Under the pieces are notes generated by a model. It was not told the DNA's origin. It ran no database searches and was given only the letters and a program-made list of their open reading frames with translations. Shown in pieces: positions 62,311 to 64,000 of a DNA stretch of 64,000 nucleotides. This stretch comes from GCA-002708315 sp964460905. GTDB taxonomy: Bacteria; Bacteroidota; Bacteroidia; Bacteroidales; F082. Numbering within the stretch: position 1 is the stretch's first letter; every line of letters begins with the position of its first letter. The stretch spans positions 51,888 to 115,887 of the forward strand of contig CAYWRM010000009.1 in the NCBI GenBank assembly GCA_964460905.1. The letters run 5' to 3'. The position numbers and the translations under genes are program-made.

Positions 62311-63492
62311 TTATACATTTTCTTTTTGTAATAATGCTGGTATTGTTCTGAGTATTAGCCTTATATCACCCAAGAATGAATAGGTTTCAGCGTACTTATT
62401 ATCTAAAGCCTTTCTTTCTTCTTCTGACATAACTCCTTTTTTGCCTCTAAGTTCAACCTGCCAAAGCCCAGTGATACCTGCAGGACCCATAAATCTTGCA
62501 CTCCAATCGTCCGAAGTTAACTGCTCAGCTTCATAAAGTGGTAAGGGTCTGTTACCAACAATAGACATATCGCCTTTTAACACATTAATTAATTGAGGGA
62601 GCTCATCTATACTTGTATTTCTGATAAAATTCCCTATTTTAGTAACTCGGGGATCATTCTTAATTTTAACAAAAGTAGAAACATCTTGTTTTTTCTTCTG
62701 TTCAAAATACCAATGTTCACAAATTTCCAATCCTTTAATATATAGTATTGGAGAGCAATATTCTCCTTCTTGTAGTTTTTTACACTCAGGGCAGTTTGTG
62801 TTAAGCTCATTACTTTCATCGCTCTCATCTCCAACAGAATATTGATTGAGGTGTTTCAGGTCTTTTAGATCCTTATCTGCATCAACATTCATCGAACGGA
62901 ATTTTAAGAAATTAAATATTTTATAGCCTGTTCCTACACGTTCAGATTTATAAACAATAGCGCCTTTTGATTCAAGACGGATTGCTATTGCAACAAATAA
63001 TAATATTGGAGATAAAAACAAGAGTGCAAAAAACGAAACTATAATATCAAAAGATCTTTTCAAAAACGGAACTTTATATTCTTTAAAAGCAGAATCAGGC
63101 TTTTTCTTGTCATTTATTGTATTATAATATTCAATTAAGTACTCTATTCTTATACGTAATTTATCCAGATCGAATGGAAATTCGTAAATGTCATCAACTA
63201 TTGACCTTGCCTTAAAAGCTGCTTTAATAATTTTGGGGTCATTTTCACAAGAGAATATAATAAATGGTGTTTTTACAAATTCCGTAATACTACGTATCAT
63301 TTTTCCAATTTCAATTCCATTCATGCCTTGCAGGTGTGATTCACACACAATTGCGTCCGGCTTATTTCCTTCTTTGAGGAAAGTAATTGCCTTAAGCCCA
63401 TTTGGTGATTGATGGAATTTGAATTTTGACGTTAAGTCATTAAATGTTGATATTACGTCGCTATTATTTCCAATGTATAATAAGTTTAGCAC
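62311..63492 (-). CDS. sugar-phosphate transferase fused to a degenerate receiver domain
   Basis: The 393-residue protein has an N-terminal receiver-like domain (1-125). The acid pair is replaced by IGNN (7-10), the phospho-acceptor Asp by E51 in VCESHLQGMNG, and the lysine by F105 in EFPF. A membrane helix (148-170) and a WbaP/ExoY-type polyprenyl-phosphate sugar transferase (about 143-390) follow, with RVGTGYKIFNFLKFRSM and SIDELPQLINVLKGDMSIVG. A four-cysteine insert lies at 234-258 (C234, C237, C246, C258). It would start glycan synthesis on undecaprenyl phosphate. The GTG start follows the receiver gene by 27 bases. Confidence 0.88.
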   Translation of the reverse strand: MLNLLYIGNNSDVISTFNDLTSKFKFHQSPNGLKAITFLKEGNKPDAIVCESHLQGMNGIEIGKMIRSITEFVKTPFIIFSCENDPKIIKAAFKARSIVDDIYEFPFDLDKLRIRIEYLIEYYNTINDKKKPDSAFKEYKVPFLKRSFDIIVSFFALLFLSPILLFVAIAIRLESKGAIVYKSERVGTGYKIFNFLKFRSMNVDADKDLKDLKHLNQYSVGDESDESNELNTNCPECKKLQEGEYCSPILYIKGLEICEHWYFEQKKKQDVSTFVKIKNDPRVTKIGNFIRNTSIDELPQLINVLKGDMSIVGNRPLPLYEAEQLTSDDWSARFMGPAGITGLWQVELRGKKGVMSEEERKALDNKYAETYSFLGDIRLILRTIPALLQKENV

Positions 63493-63519
63493 TTAGATAT
63501 GGTTGATTTAATAGTTAGT

Positions 63520-63897
63520 TTATGCTCCTCTTCTTTTAATTAGGTTTTCAATCCTAATAGCAAGTTCTTCCGGGTTGAAAGGCTTTACAAGGTAATCGTC
63601 AGCACCTAGTTTTAAGCATTTTACTCTCTCTTTACTGCTTTCAATTCCAGAAAGCATAATCATAGGAATATTTTTAAAAAAGCCACTTGCTCTAACATTT
63701 TGTAAAAAATCATAACCATCTAAGTTTGGCATTTGAATATCAGCAACAATTAACTCTGGCATATTGCCCTCTTCAAGGTATTTTAAGCCTTCTTGCCCGT
63801 CGTTACGTGTAATAACGTTATAGGTTTTGCTTAAAAAGTTCTCCAACAACATCCTAATGCTCATTTCATCATCTATAACAAGTATTGTTTTCTTCAT
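63520..63897 (-). CDS. stand-alone CheY-like receiver protein
   Basis: The 125-residue protein is a complete receiver: IDDE (8-11), the phospho-acceptor Asp in LIVADIQMPNLDG (near residue 53) and the lysine in LVKPFNPEEL. No output domain is present. It lies 27 bases before the gene for the sugar transferase that carries a degenerate receiver of similar length, so they are likely relatives and possible binding partners. It is the first complete gene of the large minus-strand polysaccharide run. Confidence 0.9.
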   Translation of the reverse strand: MKKTILVIDDEMSIRMLLENFLSKTYNVITRNDGQEGLKYLEEGNMPELIVADIQMPNLDGYDFLQNVRASGFFKNIPMIMLSGIESSKERVKCLKLGADDYLVKPFNPEELAIRIENLIKRRGA

Positions 63898-63931
63898 ATT
63901 AGTTGTTTTCTTTTATTCAAAATTTATTCTT

Positions 63932-64000
63932 CTAAGAAGAATTGATGGATAGACCGCTCCAACTTGTGCCACCCATACCGGAGTTATTGTGCCACTCATA
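63932..64000 (-). CDS. 3' end of an unidentified gene entering from the right
   Basis: An open frame of 22 codons reads inward from the right edge and ends at the TAG at 63932 (end reads GMGGTSWSGLSINSS). Another minus-strand frame is also open and ends at a nearby TAA, so the coding assignment is uncertain. The Gly/Ser/Asn content resembles an exported protein. It would lie 34 bases upstream of the receiver gene. Confidence 0.3.
   Translation of the reverse strand, partial: YEWHNNSGMGGTSWSGLSINSS

Overview
The window is AT-rich chromosomal DNA from a member of the Bacteroidota, probably class Bacteroidia. This rests on several family-level signs. There is a type A T9SS sorting domain at the end of the 41.7-43.4 kb product. 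Several genes have promoters of the TAnnTTTG (-7) type. A TonB-dependent receptor with a carboxypeptidase-regulatory-like N-terminus, a type B L31, a NTP_transf_4 (GlmU-like) protein, PD40-repeat lipoproteins and LytS/LytTR pairs are also present. A pyrB-pyrI pair is present. No transposase, phage gene, CRISPR array, rRNA or tRNA was recognised.

Layout. 0-5 kb: housekeeping genes (UbiA prenyltransferase cut by the left edge, KdsC-like phosphatase, DUF2520 protein, aminotransferase, nitroreductase). 5.3-7.9 kb: a TonB-dependent receptor behind a TPP riboswitch, so probably an outer-membrane thiamine or thiamine-precursor receptor. 8.3-15.4 kb: a co-oriented tripartite efflux set (TolC-like, MacA-like, MacB ATPase and MacB permease), then a small secreted protein and a LytS/LytTR two-component pair. 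16.0-22.9 kb: a DNA-damage/mutagenesis cassette (short DnaE-type polymerase, DinB, a divergent LexA-like self-cleaving repressor, and an exonuclease/GIY-YIG fusion). 23-34.4 kb: Lon, a peptide-binding lipoprotein, GlmU-like protein, L31, acyl-CoA reductase, envelope proteins and pyrB-pyrI. pyrB carries an attenuator and an overlapping leader peptide. 34.7-37.9 kb: SmpB, guanine deaminase, Aat and a class III aminotransferase.

From about 63.9 kb down to 38.0 kb every gene is on the minus strand with short spacing. This is a large exopolysaccharide/O-antigen locus: a receiver protein, a sugar transferase fused to a degenerate receiver, a half-length TolC-like protein, a Wzc-like protein with two LysM domains, a frameshifted Wzx flippase, a Wzy-like polymerase/ligase, nine glycosyltransferases, an acyltransferase, an FkbM methyltransferase, a T9SS-exported beta-helix protein, a second methyltransferase, a TPR hybrid histidine kinase and a second receiver protein. 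Receiver domains at both ends suggest that synthesis or export is tied to phosphorelay signalling.

The most noteworthy items are the pyrB leader-peptide attenuator (34.42-34.54 kb), the pseudo-receiver sugar transferase with a four-cysteine insert, the LysM-containing Wzc with a degenerate kinase domain, the LexA-like/DinB/DnaE cassette with a palindrome in its divergent control region, and a family of AGCCTG-ended palindromic elements placed directly 3' of genes.
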